This document shows, in pieces, positions 26,272 to 34,606 of a DNA stretch of 45,745 bases. The notes below the pieces were generated by a model. It made no database searches and was not told the DNA's origin. It saw only the letters and a program-made list of their open reading frames with translations. The stretch covers positions 1 to 45,745 of the forward strand of contig NZ_BPQD01000012.1 of assembly GCF_022179065.1 (NCBI RefSeq). The letters run 5' to 3'. Source of the stretch: Methylobacterium adhaesivum. GTDB lineage: Bacteria > Pseudomonadota > Alphaproteobacteria > Rhizobiales > Beijerinckiaceae. The translations under genes and the position numbers were made by a program. Numbering within the stretch: the stretch's first letter is position 1; every line of letters begins with the position of its first letter.

Positions 26272-28212
26272 ATGATCCCGACCCGCACGACTCCCGCGCC
26301 GGCGCCTTGCCCGCAGCCCCCTGCCCCGGCTTTGGCCTATCGCCCGGACATCGACGGCCTGCGGGCGCTGGCCGTCCTCGTGGTGCTGGTCTTCCATGCC
26401 GGCGTGCCGGGCCCCTCCGGCGGGTTCGTCGGCGTCGATGTGTTCTTCGTGATCTCGGGCACCGTCATCACCCGGGGCATCCTCGCCGACGTGGCGGCGG
26501 GCCGGTTCTCCGTCGCCCGGTTCTACGAGCGCCGCATCCGCCGCATCCTGCCGATGCTCGTGGCGACGATCCTGGCCACCTACGCCCTCGCCCTTGCGTT
26601 CCTGCTGCCCACCGCCCTGGACGACTACGCCCGCAGCGTCGTGGCGGCCGCGGCCTTTTCCGCCAACGTGTTCTTCTGGAAGAGCGCCGGCTACTTCGAC
26701 GTCGAGGCGCAGACCCGGCCCCTGCTGCACCTGTGGTCGCTCTCCGTCGAAGAGCAATACTACCTCGTGATCCCCGTCGCCCTGCCGCTGCTGCTGGCGC
26801 GCTCTCGGCGGGTCGCGGCGGCCGGCCTCCTCGTCGCCCTCCTCGCCTCCCTAACCTTGAGCGTCGCCCTCACCGGGACGGCGCCGGGGGCCAACTTCTA
26901 CCTGTTGCCGACCCGGGCCTGGGAACTCCTCGTCGGCGCCCTCCTGGCCTTTCCCTCCCGATGGGCGGCCCCGCGTCCCTTGCGCGAGGCCATGGCGGCG
27001 GGCGGCCTCGGGCTCATCCTCGTGGCGGTCTTCACCTATGACGAGACGACGCCGTTTCCGGGGCTCGCCGCCCTGCCGCCCTGCCTCGGGGCCGGCCTGA
27101 TCATCGCCGCCGGGGGCGGCGGGGCGCAGACCCTCGCGGGCCGGCTGCTGTCGGCGCCGCCCTGCACCGGGATCGGGCGCCTGTCCTATGCCCTCTACAT
27201 GGTGCATTGGCCCGTGGTGGTGTTCACCCGCTACGCCCTGTTGCGCGAACCGGCCGGGTGGGAGGTGGCCGGAATCCTCGCCGCCTGCCTCGCCCTCGCC
27301 TACGCCGCCTGGCGCTGGATCGAGACCCCGCTCCGGCATCCGCCTCGGGGGCCCGCCGCCGACCGCCGACCGCTCTTTGCCGCCACAGCCGCCCTCCTCG
27401 CGGGCCTCGGGGGGCTCGGCCTCGCCGGTGTTCTCACGCACGGCTATCCGTCGCGCTTTCCCGGCGTGCATCCGGGGGCGCTCGCCGCCCTCGAGCGCGA
27501 GGGCTGGAAGGGCGGGCGCTGCTTCCTCGAGAACGGGCGCTTTTCCGATTGGGCCGGGCCCGCGTGCCTCATCACGGCGGGGCAGCGGGACACCGCCCTC
27601 CTGTGGGGCGATTCCTACGCGGCGCACTACGTCCCCGGCCTCGAGCAGAACGCGCCCGCCCTCAGCCACGCCATCCTGCAATACACCTTCGCCGGCTGCC
27701 CACCCCTCCTCGCCTACAGGTCCCGGGCGAAGCCCGGCTGCCGGGATTTCAACGCCCACGTCTTCGACGTGATCCGCGCCCACGGCGTCGGCCGGGTGGT
27801 GCTGGCCGCCCGCTGGGACCTCCTGCCCGCCCGGACGCTGGCAAGCCTGCCCGACACCCTCGCGCGTCTCGCGGCCCTGGGGGTGTCGGTCTCGGTCATC
27901 GGCCCCTCGCCGCTCTTCGCGTTCGACGTGGCGGTGCTGAGCGCGCGCGGCGCGGGCGCCCGGGCCGACGGCTCGGCGGCGTGGTTCGCTCACCCGGGCG
28001 ACCCGGCCATCCGCCGCCTCGCGGCGGGCGCGGATTTCATCGACCCCCTGCCGACCTTCTGCGACGGCGCCCTGTGCCGCTACCGCACGGAGGGCACCGA
28101 CCTGTTCCTCGACACCGGCCACCTGTCGCGGGCGGGCAGCGCGTTGGCGGTGCGGGCGTACTTTCCCCTCCTGCGTCACGGCGCGGCCTCGGCGGAGGCG
28201 GCCGGCCGGTAA
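26272..28212 (+). CDS. OafA/YrhL-type acyltransferase with C-terminal SGNH domain
   Basis: 646 residues. The membrane acyltransferase-3 domain (residues about 20-365) has YRPDIDGLRALAVLVVLVFHAG, GGFVGVDVFFVISG and HLWSLSVEEQYYL. A periplasmic SGNH hydrolase-like domain follows, with S448 in LLWGDSYAAH and the D614-x2-H617 pair near the end. Such fusions move acetyl groups from cytoplasmic acetyl-CoA to O-antigen or other glycans. It is 24 bp after the preceding acyltransferase, probably in the same operon. Confidence 0.9.
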   Translation: MIPTRTTPAPAPCPQPPAPALAYRPDIDGLRALAVLVVLVFHAGVPGPSGGFVGVDVFFVISGTVITRGILADVAAGRFSVARFYERRIRRILPMLVATILATYALALAFLLPTALDDYARSVVAAAAFSANVFFWKSAGYFDVEAQTRPLLHLWSLSVEEQYYLVIPVALPLLLARSRRVAAAGLLVALLASLTLSVALTGTAPGANFYLLPTRAWELLVGALLAFPSRWAAPRPLREAMAAGGLGLILVAVFTYDETTPFPGLAALPPCLGAGLIIAAGGGGAQTLAGRLLSAPPCTGIGRLSYALYMVHWPVVVFTRYALLREPAGWEVAGILAACLALAYAAWRWIETPLRHPPRGPAADRRPLFAATAALLAGLGGLGLAGVLTHGYPSRFPGVHPGALAALEREGWKGGRCFLENGRFSDWAGPACLITAGQRDTALLWGDSYAAHYVPGLEQNAPALSHAILQYTFAGCPPLLAYRSRAKPGCRDFNAHVFDVIRAHGVGRVVLAARWDLLPARTLASLPDTLARLAALGVSVSVIGPSPLFAFDVAVLSARGAGARADGSAAWFAHPGDPAIRRLAAGADFIDPLPTFCDGALCRYRTEGTDLFLDTGHLSRAGSALAVRAYFPLLRHGAASAEAAGR

Positions 28213-28269
28213 CGCCGTGGCGCGGACGCGCGAACCGGCCTAGACCCGGCCCGCAGCCGAGGTCGTTCC

Positions 28270-30069
28270 ATGCGTCGCCGAGTTCCGTCCTGCCTTGCCC
28301 TCGCGGCCCTCGCGCTTACCGCGAGCTCGCCCCCCGTTCGCGGCGAGGCGGCGGGGACGCCGCCCGCCGGGCCGGTGCTCCAGACCGTTGACGCGGCCAA
28401 CACCCGCTATTCACCCCTCGACGCCATCACCGCCGGGAACGTGGGCCGGCTGCAGGTCGCCTGGACCTTCTCGACCGGCATCTTGCGCGGCCACGAGGGC
28501 GCGCCCCTGGTGGTCGGCTCGGTGATGTACGTCCACACGCCGTTCCCCAACGTGGTCACCGCCCTCGACCTCGACCATGACGGCCGGATCCTGTGGCGCT
28601 ACGAGCCGAAGCAGGACGCCTCCGTCGTGGCCATGCTGTGCTGCGACACGGTCAACCGGGGCCTCGCCTATGCCGACGGGGCGATCCTGCTCCACCAAGC
28701 CGACACCACCCTGGTCTCCCTCGACGCCAGGACCGGCCGGGTGAACTGGGCGGTGAAGAACGGCGACCCGGCCCGGGGCGAGACCAACACCGCCACGGTG
28801 CTGCCCGTGAAGGACAAGATCCTCGTCGGCATCTCGGGCGGCGAGTTCGGGGTGCGCTGCCACCTCACCGCCTACGACGCGAGATCCGGCCGGCGCCTCT
28901 GGCGCGCCTATTCCATGGGTCCGGACGCGGACATGCTCGTCGACCCGCAGACCACCACCACCCTCGGCCGGCCCGTGGGCCGGGATTCCTCCCTCGCCTC
29001 CTGGGAGGGCGACCAATGGAAGACCGGCGGCGGCTGCACCTGGGGCTGGTACGCCTACGACCCCAAACTCAATCTGATGTATTACGGCACCGGCAATCCC
29101 TCGACCTGGAACCCGGCCCAGCGCCCGGGCGACAACCGCTGGGCCCAGTCCATCGTCGCCCGCGATCCCGACACGGGCCGGGCGCGCTGGCTCTACCAGA
29201 TGACGCCCCACGACCAGTGGGATTACGACGGCGTCAACGAGATGATCCTCACGGACCAGACCGTCGACGGCCGGACGCGCCCGCTCCTGACGCATTTCGA
29301 CCGCAACGGCTTCGCCTACACCCTGGACCGCGCGACCGGCGAACTCCTGGGCGCCGAGAAGTTCGATCCGGCGGTGAACTGGGCGACCCGCATCGACCTC
29401 GACCCCGCCTCGAAGACCTACGGCCGCCCCGTCCTCGACCCGCGCTACGCCCCCGAAACGGCGGGCGAGGACGAGACCACCGCGGGCATCTGCCCCGGCG
29501 CCATCGGCGCCAAGAACCAGCAGCCGGCGGCCTATTCGCCGAAAACCCACCTGTTCTACGTGCCGACCAACCACATCTGCATGACCTACGAGCCGTTCCG
29601 GGTCACCTACGCCCTGGGCGTGCCCTATGTCGGCGCCACCGTCGGCCTGGAGCCGCCGCCCGGCGAGACCCGGACGGGCGCCCTCACCGCCTGGGACGGG
29701 GTGCGCGGCCGGAGCGTCTGGTCGATCCCCGAGCCGTTCTCCGTGTGGTCGGGCGTGCTCGCCACCGCCGGGGACGTGGTGTTCTACGGAACCCTCGAGG
29801 GCTACCTCAAGGCCGTCGACGCCCGGACCGGCCGGGAGCTCTACCGCTTCAAGACCCCGTCCGGCATCGTCGGCAACGTCACCACCTACACCCACGGGGG
29901 CCGGCAATACGTGGCGGTGCTCTCAGGGGTCGGCGGCTGGGCCGGCATCGGCCTCGCGGCCGGCCTCACCGACCCGCATGACGGCGCAGGCGCGGTTGGC
30001 GGCTACGCGGCCCTGTCGAGCTACACGGCGCTCGGAGGCCAGCTCACGGTGTTCGCCCTGCCGGAGTGA
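28270..30069 (+). CDS. xoxF: Lanthanide-dependent PQQ methanol dehydrogenase
   Basis: 599 residues, XoxF5-like throughout. A signal peptide leads to the periplasm (cleavage near residue 25). Adjacent cysteines C124-C125 in [11 protein letters not shown] form the vicinal disulfide under PQQ. D318 is the catalytic base in [13 protein letters not shown], and D320, two residues on, is the extra Asp that marks lanthanide-binding enzymes; calcium-type MxaF has Ala there. The C-terminus [11 protein letters not shown] matches. It oxidises methanol to formaldehyde or formate and passes electrons to a cytochrome c. The usual partners xoxG and xoxJ are not beside it, so it is either the second xoxF copy or depends on distant partners. 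Confidence 0.95.
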   Translation: MRRRVPSCLALAALALTASSPPVRGEAAGTPPAGPVLQTVDAANTRYSPLDAITAGNVGRLQVAWTFSTGILRGHEGAPLVVGSVMYVHTPFPNVVTALDLDHDGRILWRYEPKQDASVVAMLCCDTVNRGLAYADGAILLHQADTTLVSLDARTGRVNWAVKNGDPARGETNTATVLPVKDKILVGISGGEFGVRCHLTAYDARSGRRLWRAYSMGPDADMLVDPQTTTTLGRPVGRDSSLASWEGDQWKTGGGCTWGWYAYDPKLNLMYYGTGNPSTWNPAQRPGDNRWAQSIVARDPDTGRARWLYQMTPHDQWDYDGVNEMILTDQTVDGRTRPLLTHFDRNGFAYTLDRATGELLGAEKFDPAVNWATRIDLDPASKTYGRPVLDPRYAPETAGEDETTAGICPGAIGAKNQQPAAYSPKTHLFYVPTNHICMTYEPFRVTYALGVPYVGATVGLEPPPGETRTGALTAWDGVRGRSVWSIPEPFSVWSGVLATAGDVVFYGTLEGYLKAVDARTGRELYRFKTPSGIVGNVTTYTHGGRQYVAVLSGVGGWAGIGLAAGLTDPHDGAGAVGGYAALSSYTALGGQLTVFALPE

Positions 30070-30072
30070 ACC

Positions 30073-30174
30073 TGGGTTCGAAGGGCAAGCCCTTCGCGGG
30101 TCCAGGGCAGAGCCCTGGGTCCTTCGTCGGGCCCTGCCCGACACCCGCCGAAGGGGTGACCCCTTCGGGATCCC
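30073..30174 (+). repeat. Multi-hairpin intergenic repeat, copy B
   Basis: It begins about 4 bp after the xoxF stop. It has the same four hairpins in series as copies A and C, with small differences in arms and loops. It could shape the 3' end of the xoxF message. Confidence 0.87.
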
Positions 30175-30189
30175 GGACCGGAGGAGGCC

Positions 30190-30624
30190 TCACGCCGGAT
30201 CGGCCTCCTCCGACGGGGCGTAGACCGCGTCGCCCAGGCGCCGCAGGGGGCCGCCGGGGCCGGAGCGCTTCCACAGGCGGGTGTTGAGGGCCGCCACCGG
30301 ATCGTGACCGGGCAGGTCGAAGCCCCGCGCCGTCAGGCCCGGCAGGATCTCGCCGGCATGCAGGGGACGTCCGGCCTCGTGGAGAATCTCCAAGGCGGCC
30401 GCCACGAGGGCGCGGCCCTGGCGGCGGGCGGCGGCGATGTCCTCACCTGGGTGCGCCTCGGGTTCGGCCGCCGGCAGGGGCGCCGGGGGCGGAAGGGAGC
30501 CGGCACCGAGGCGGCGGCCGAGTTCGAGGTAGAGGGCATGGTCGGCGATCTGCCGGTCGAGGGCGTCGCGCTGCCGGCGCAGGGCGGCCAGGGCGGCCTC
30601 GACCTCGGCCTCGTTCGGAAACAT
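30190..30624 (-). CDS. HARE-HTH-like winged-helix protein with N-terminal coiled coil
   Basis: 144 residues. The N-terminus is a probable coiled coil (EAEVEAALAALRRQRDALDRQIADHALYLELGRRLG), then a Pro/Ala linker. The C-terminal segment ALVAAALEILHEAGRPLHAGEILPGL ... PVAALNTRLWKRSG ... LRRLGDAVYAP has the helix pattern and ending of the HARE-HTH domain found in ASXL proteins, restriction enzymes and the RNA polymerase delta subunit. It is likely a DNA-binding protein. It follows repA on the same strand after 106 bp that contain paired palindromes, suggesting autoregulation or a role in the replication module. The family call rests on pattern alone. Confidence 0.6.
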   Translation of the reverse strand: MFPNEAEVEAALAALRRQRDALDRQIADHALYLELGRRLGAGSLPPPAPLPAAEPEAHPGEDIAAARRQGRALVAAALEILHEAGRPLHAGEILPGLTARGFDLPGHDPVAALNTRLWKRSGPGGPLRRLGDAVYAPSEEADPA

Positions 30625-30636
30625 CGCTCACGCCTT

Positions 30637-30710
30637 GGAATATTCTAATCTGTGCCGTTCCACTGGCGTACCAGAATATTCCGCCAAGACAAGGGAATGC
30701 GCGTCATTCC
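30637..30710. promoter_or_regulatory. Cluster of three dyads upstream of the HARE-HTH gene
   Basis: GGAATATTCT (30637-30646) and AGAATATTCC (30673-30682) are exact reverse complements with centres 36 bp apart, and each contains the self-palindrome GAATATTC. A third dyad, GGAATG-n5-CATTCC, spans 30694-30710. All lie in the 106 bp between repA and the HARE-HTH start, in a strikingly AT-rich context. They are probably operators or segregation sites; this is inference. Confidence 0.65.
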
Positions 30711-30730
30711 GTATGGTCCAGGCGTCGCGC

Positions 30731-31819
30731 TCAGGCCGCGACGGCCTTTCGGGCCGGCTTGCCGGCCCGCGGCGGGATCAGCAGGGCGCCGGCATCGGCG
30801 GGCTGGAGCAGCATGCCGTTGTCGTCCAGCCGGATCGGCAGCTTCGGAAACACCTCCTGCAGGTGGGCGAGGTCGGCCTTGAACGCCTGGCGGAAGCTGC
30901 GCAGGCTCGCATTGTCGGCGCCGAACTGCTTGTGCAGGTTGTCCCAGGTGAGGCGTAGGGGCCGCTGCAGGGCACGCAGGCGGTAGCCGACCCAGAACAG
31001 GAGGTCGAGTTTGCGCGCCGAGCCCGAGAAGGCCCTGGCCGCCCGGATATCGACGGGCAGGGCGTGCTGGATGAGGTTGTCGTAGAAATCCTGGTGGAAC
31101 TGGACGCTCTTCTGCCACACCACCCCGTCGGCGCCCTGGGGCAGCCACAGGTCGAGCTGGCGGAACGGCGGGACGTTGAGGGTGCTGGCGCTGCCCTCCC
31201 CGTCCCACAGGCCAATCTGAAGGGTGCAGGCGGCGAGGCGCGCGAGCTGCTCCTTGAACTGCCGGATGGTGCCGCGCTCGCCGCCGGTGACGGCAAAGCC
31301 CATCTCCTTCATAAAGCCCGATAGGCTGTCGGCCACCGCCACCGTGGGGCTGCGCTGGCGCACGGCCTCCGTGCAGAGGTGCAGGAGCACGAGGCGGGCC
31401 TTGGGGCCGTAGGGCAGGCCCTGGAACTCCATCTCGCCGGTTGCGGGGTTCTTGAGGCGCCCGGCCAGGAGGCTGAGGGAATTCCTGCCGTATTCCCGGA
31501 AGAACTCGCGGGAATCGCCGGGGTCGCGGTAGGGCAGGCCGCACAACGCCAGCACGGAATGGATGTGCTGGAGGTTCTCCGGCCCCGTCGGCTCGTTCTC
31601 GATGACCTCGCGCACGGCGTCGCGGCGGCGCTGGTCGCGCCCCATGGCCTGACGGCGCCCGGCCACGGCCCCGCGCGCGGCGGCCTCGGCATCCCGGGCC
31701 CGCTGCCGGTGCAGGATGGTCTCCGCGATGGTGGCGAACAGGAAGCCACCCCGCGCCGCCTCGACCTCGGCGAGGAGATCGGCGTCGCGGATGCCCGCCA
31801 AGGTGTCCTCGATCCCCAT
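30731..31819 (-). CDS. repA: Plasmid-type replication initiator RepA
   Basis: 362 residues from an ATG at 31819 (MGIEDTLAGIRDADLL). It resembles the plasmid-encoded RepA family (Pfam RepA_C-type): GLPYGPKARLVLLHLCTEAVRQRSPTVAV, SLSGFMKEMGFAVTGGERGTIRQFKEQLARL, DFYDNLIQHALPVDIRAARAF, LDLLFWVGYRLRAL and FGADNASLRSFRQAFKADLAHLQEVFP. These proteins bind iterons through tandem winged helices and open the origin. Iterons lie 180-360 bp upstream. The frame stays open to 32236, but that part covers the iterons and is unlikely to be translated. It is housed among housekeeping genes. Confidence 0.82.
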   Translation of the reverse strand: MGIEDTLAGIRDADLLAEVEAARGGFLFATIAETILHRQRARDAEAAARGAVAGRRQAMGRDQRRRDAVREVIENEPTGPENLQHIHSVLALCGLPYRDPGDSREFFREYGRNSLSLLAGRLKNPATGEMEFQGLPYGPKARLVLLHLCTEAVRQRSPTVAVADSLSGFMKEMGFAVTGGERGTIRQFKEQLARLAACTLQIGLWDGEGSASTLNVPPFRQLDLWLPQGADGVVWQKSVQFHQDFYDNLIQHALPVDIRAARAFSGSARKLDLLFWVGYRLRALQRPLRLTWDNLHKQFGADNASLRSFRQAFKADLAHLQEVFPKLPIRLDDNGMLLQPADAGALLIPPRAGKPARKAVAA

Positions 31820-31995
31820 GAGCCCGGTGCGGTGCCTCGACGCGAAGCGGGCCGATGCGGCGCCGCGAAGGCCGGACCATGCCCGATTCGGGGCGCGGGA
31901 GTCTTGGGGGACACCGGCGTCATCCCGGCTATCCACCGGCCCAGACTCGGGAATTCCCGGCCGCCGGCCCGACCCGGAGGCGCCGCCGAGCCGCC

Positions 31996-32178
31996 ACGCA
32001 GAGTTCGATACGGGGTCGGTTTTCGGGCTATCCCCAGAGTTCACCGGCCGGCCCGGGTTTCCACGCCGATCTCGATACGGGCCCGCGCCGAATCCCATAC
32101 GCCCCCCGGGTTTTTCGCGCAGAATTCGATACGCAACCACGCAGAGTTCGATACGCGGATACGCAGAGTTCGATACGC
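31996..32178. repeat. Iteron array upstream of repA
   Basis: The best 18-bp unit, ACGCAGAGTTCGATACGC, is exact at 32139-32156 and 32161-32178. GCGCAGAATTCGATACGC occurs at 32117-32134, so three units have a 22-bp pitch, two helical turns. A near-exact copy is at 31996-32012; degenerate ones are at 32063-32079 and 32085-32101 (also 22 bp apart), with a fragment near 32032. The layout is that of a plasmid origin recognised by RepA. Confidence 0.85.
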
Positions 32179-32212
32179 GAAGGGGGCTCAACGCGCTGGG
32201 ATCACAGCCGTT

Positions 32213-32310
32213 TTGGCGCCCCCATATAACCCTCATAACTGACTCTCTGAGAATCTCTTACTGATACCTTTCCTAAGGGCCCTGACAGCCGTTCGGTTTA
32301 AAGAACGCAC
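32213..32310. other. AT-rich segment next to the iterons (possible unwinding region / repA promoter)
   Basis: About half A+T in a region otherwise near 70% GC, lying between the iterons and the divergent mazG. A 9-bp direct repeat ACAGCCGTT occurs at 32204-32212 and 32285-32293. I see only weak DnaA-box-like sequence (CTATCCACC near 31929). It may be the origin's unwinding element and/or hold the repA promoter. Confidence 0.45.
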
Positions 32311-32471
32311 CGGGCAAGAAGGATTTTGGGGGTACTTTTGCAGGGATGCGCACCGCCTGTCCCGGATCCGTCCCCAGCCTCACCCCTCCCCGCCGGATCG
32401 GCTAAAGGATTTTTCGCGGGCGCCCCCGGAAGCGCCCTGCCATCGCCAACCCAACGGGATTGTTCGCAGCC

Positions 32472-33284
32472 GTGACCATCGAACCGCTCCTCGCCCTCAT
32501 GGCGGCCCTGCGCGACCCCGAGACGGGCTGCCCCTGGGACATCGCCCAGACCTCGGCCTCCATCGCGCCCTACGCGGTGGAGGAGGCCTACGAGGTCGTG
32601 GACGCGATCCGGCGCGACGACGCAGGCGATCTGCGCGACGAACTCGGCGACCTGCTGTTCCAGGTTGTGTTCCATGCCCGTATGGCGGAGGAGGCGGGGC
32701 GCTTCACCTTCGCGGACGTGGTCGGGGCCATCGTCGCCAAGATGATCCGGCGCCACCCGCACGTGTTCGCCTCCGACGGCAGCCCGGTGCCGGCGGGCTC
32801 GGCCTTGCGCGATCCGGGGGCGGTCGCGCGGCAATGGGCGGCGATCAAGGCGGCCGAGCGGGCGGGGCGGCCCGAGCGCGATCCGGGCCCCCTGGGAGGC
32901 ATCGCCCACGCCCTCCCCGCCCTCAGCCGGGCCGAGAAACTCTCGGCCCGCGCCGCGACCTACGGCTTCGACTGGACGGATCCGGCCGACGTCATCGCCA
33001 AGGTGCGCGAGGAGACCGACGAGGTCGCCGATGCCCTGGCCCACGGCACCCGGGCGGAGCTGACGGAGGAGGTCGGCGACCTCTTGTTTTCCGTCGCCAA
33101 CCTCGCCCGGCACCTCGGGATCGATCCGGAATATTCCTTGAATTCAGGGAATATGAAGTTCGAGCGGCGCTTCACCGCCATGGCGGCCCGCCTCGCGGCC
33201 AACGGGACGACGCTGGAGGACGCGTCCCTCGACACCATGGAAACCGCCTGGACGGCAGCGAAGCGGGCCGAGAAGGAGAGTTAA
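32472..33284 (+). CDS. mazG: Nucleoside triphosphate pyrophosphohydrolase
   Basis: 270 residues, two all-alpha MazG domains. The first has LRDPETGCPWDIAQT, EEAYEVVDAI and DELGDLLFQVVFH. The second has EETDEVADAL and EEVGDLLFSVANLARHLG, giving the paired ExxE...E/D metal motifs. It hydrolyses NTPs to NMP plus pyrophosphate, a house-cleaning or stress role. The GTG at 32472 is preferred; TTG at 32460 is possible. Residues near 220-226 (YSLNSGN) differ from the usual ALR-x-AN and are encoded by the palindrome at 33131-33154. Confidence 0.9.
   Translation: MTIEPLLALMAALRDPETGCPWDIAQTSASIAPYAVEEAYEVVDAIRRDDAGDLRDELGDLLFQVVFHARMAEEAGRFTFADVVGAIVAKMIRRHPHVFASDGSPVPAGSALRDPGAVARQWAAIKAAERAGRPERDPGPLGGIAHALPALSRAEKLSARAATYGFDWTDPADVIAKVREETDEVADALAHGTRAELTEEVGDLLFSVANLARHLGIDPEYSLNSGNMKFERRFTAMAARLAANGTTLEDASLDTMETAWTAAKRAEKES
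33128..33154. repeat. GGAATATTCC site and 24-bp near-perfect palindrome inside mazG
   Basis: GGAATATTCC spans 33128-33137. The 24 bp 33131-33154, centred on GAATTC, match their own reverse complement at 22 of 24 positions. Codons here (TTG, AAT, TCA, AAT) are unusual for this genome. The GAATATTC core is shared with the two dyads at 30637-30682. Confidence 0.75.
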
Positions 33285-33287
33285 GTC

Positions 33288-33388
33288 GGGGTTCGAAGGG
33301 CGAGCCCTTCGCGGGTCCAGGGCAGAGCCCTGGGTTCTTCGTCGGGCTCCGCCCGACACCCGCCGAAGGGCTTGCCCTTCGGAATCCC
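33288..33388 (+). repeat. Multi-hairpin intergenic repeat, copy C
   Basis: It lies between the convergent mazG and doxX-like genes and fills nearly the whole gap. Same four-hairpin series as copies A and B. Confidence 0.87.
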
Positions 33389-33392
33389 GTTC

Positions 33393-33794
33393 TCAAGCCC
33401 GGCGGGGCCAGTCGATGACGTGGGTGGCGTAGAGGGCCCACCACACGAAAACCGGCTGAAACGCGAGGCGCGGCCCGTGGTACCACCACGAATCCGGCAG
33501 GCCCGGCACGGGAATGCCCTCCACTGCGTGCTTGATGTTGGCCGGAAACACGCAGACGGCGTAGAGGGCGAGGCCGATGCCGGCCCAGCGCCGGGTCGGG
33601 GGCCAGATCAGGCCGGCGACCCCGGCGAGTTCGCAGAGGCCGGTGAGGATCACCACGAGGCGCGGGGCCGGCACCCAGTCGGGCATGATCGGCAGGAAGG
33701 CATCGGGGGCGGCCAGATGTACGATCCCGATGAAACCGTAGGCCGCCATCAGGGCGAAGCGCAGCCAGACGCGGTGATCGCGCACCCGGCTCAC
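33393..33794 (-). CDS. DoxX-like small membrane protein
   Basis: 133 residues, four hydrophobic helices. The family pattern includes FALMAAYGFIGIVHLAAPDAFLPIMPDWVPAP and GLCELAGVAGLIWPPTRRWAGIGLALYAVCVFPANIKHA. Members are of uncertain function, some tied to quinol or sulfur chemistry. A GTG start at 33794 overlaps the pabC stop by 4 bp, making it the last gene in the folate operon; the reason is unclear. Confidence 0.8.
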   Translation of the reverse strand: MSRVRDHRVWLRFALMAAYGFIGIVHLAAPDAFLPIMPDWVPAPRLVVILTGLCELAGVAGLIWPPTRRWAGIGLALYAVCVFPANIKHAVEGIPVPGLPDSWWYHGPRLAFQPVFVWWALYATHVIDWPRRA

Positions 33795-34606
33795 AGGCCC
33801 ATCTCCGCGCGCAAGGCCTCGCTCAGGGCCGTCACGGCCGGTTGCGCGGCGAACGGCGTCGCGCCGATGGCCCGCACGGGCGCGATCCCCCGCAGGGAAT
33901 TGGTGAGGAACACCGCCTCGGCGCCGAGGACGTCTTCAATCTCGAGGGGACGTTCCTCGGCCACGAAACCGAGCTTCGGGGCCAGGGCCAGAACCTCGGC
34001 GCGCACGATCCCGGCGAGCACGCCGTCCGAGAGGGGCGGGGTGACGAGGCGGCTCCCGAACACAGCGAACAGGTTGCCGGTGCCCGCACACGCGACGCGG
34101 CCGCGCGTGTTGCAAAACAGGGCCTCGTCGAACCCGGCCGCCCGGGCCTCGGCCGCCGCCAGCACGGCGTCGAGGTAGCCCAGAGTCTTCCAGCGCGCCG
34201 CCGGCGAGGTGTCGTTGCGGCGGATCGCCGTCTCGTGAAGCGTCAGGGACGCGAAGGGCAGGGCGGGCGGGAGCGGCGCCGCGCTCGCCCACAGGACCGG
34301 GCGCGGCTCGAGCGGCGGCGCGAGGCCGCGCGGACCCGAGCCCCGGGTCACGGTGGTGCGGACCGCCGCCAATCCCCCTGCCCCGCCAGCCACCGCCCGC
34401 ATGGCTTGCCCCATCCGCTCCGGGTCGACGAAGAACCCGAGGGCCTGCGTGGCGGCGGCCAGACGCGCGACATGCGCCGCCTCGAACACGAGGCGGCCGT
34501 CGATGGCCAGCGCCGTGTCGAACACCCCGTCGCCCAGCGTCAGGCCGCGGTCGGAGAGGTCGAAGGGCACCGGCCCCTCGACGAGGGCGCCGTCAAACCA
34601 TGGCAT
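33791..34606 (-). CDS. pabC: Aminodeoxychorismate lyase (class-IV aminotransferase)
   Basis: 271 residues, PLP fold-type IV. MPWFDGALVEG, DRGLTLGDGVFDTALAIDGRL and RWKTLGYLDAVLAAAEARAAGFDEALFCN place the PLP lysine in KTLGYLD, with GNLFAVFGSRLVTPPLSDGVLAGIVR following. It converts aminodeoxychorismate to p-aminobenzoate plus pyruvate. The gene position beside pabA and pabB fixes this over D-amino-acid or branched-chain transaminase. Its start overlaps pabA by 14 bp. Confidence 0.88.
   Translation of the reverse strand: MPWFDGALVEGPVPFDLSDRGLTLGDGVFDTALAIDGRLVFEAAHVARLAAATQALGFFVDPERMGQAMRAVAGGAGGLAAVRTTVTRGSGPRGLAPPLEPRPVLWASAAPLPPALPFASLTLHETAIRRNDTSPAARWKTLGYLDAVLAAAEARAAGFDEALFCNTRGRVACAGTGNLFAVFGSRLVTPPLSDGVLAGIVRAEVLALAPKLGFVAEERPLEIEDVLGAEAVFLTNSLRGIAPVRAIGATPFAAQPAVTALSEALRAEMGL

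Noticed and set aside
31996-32178. CRISPR-like array
   Set aside because: Repeats are 18 bp with 4-bp gaps and there are no unique spacers or cas genes; the layout is iterons.
31820-32236. N-terminal extension of RepA (open frame continues 417 bp upstream)
   Set aside because: The extension is made of the iteron DNA and low-complexity GC-rich sequence; the family-like protein starts at MGIEDTL (31819).
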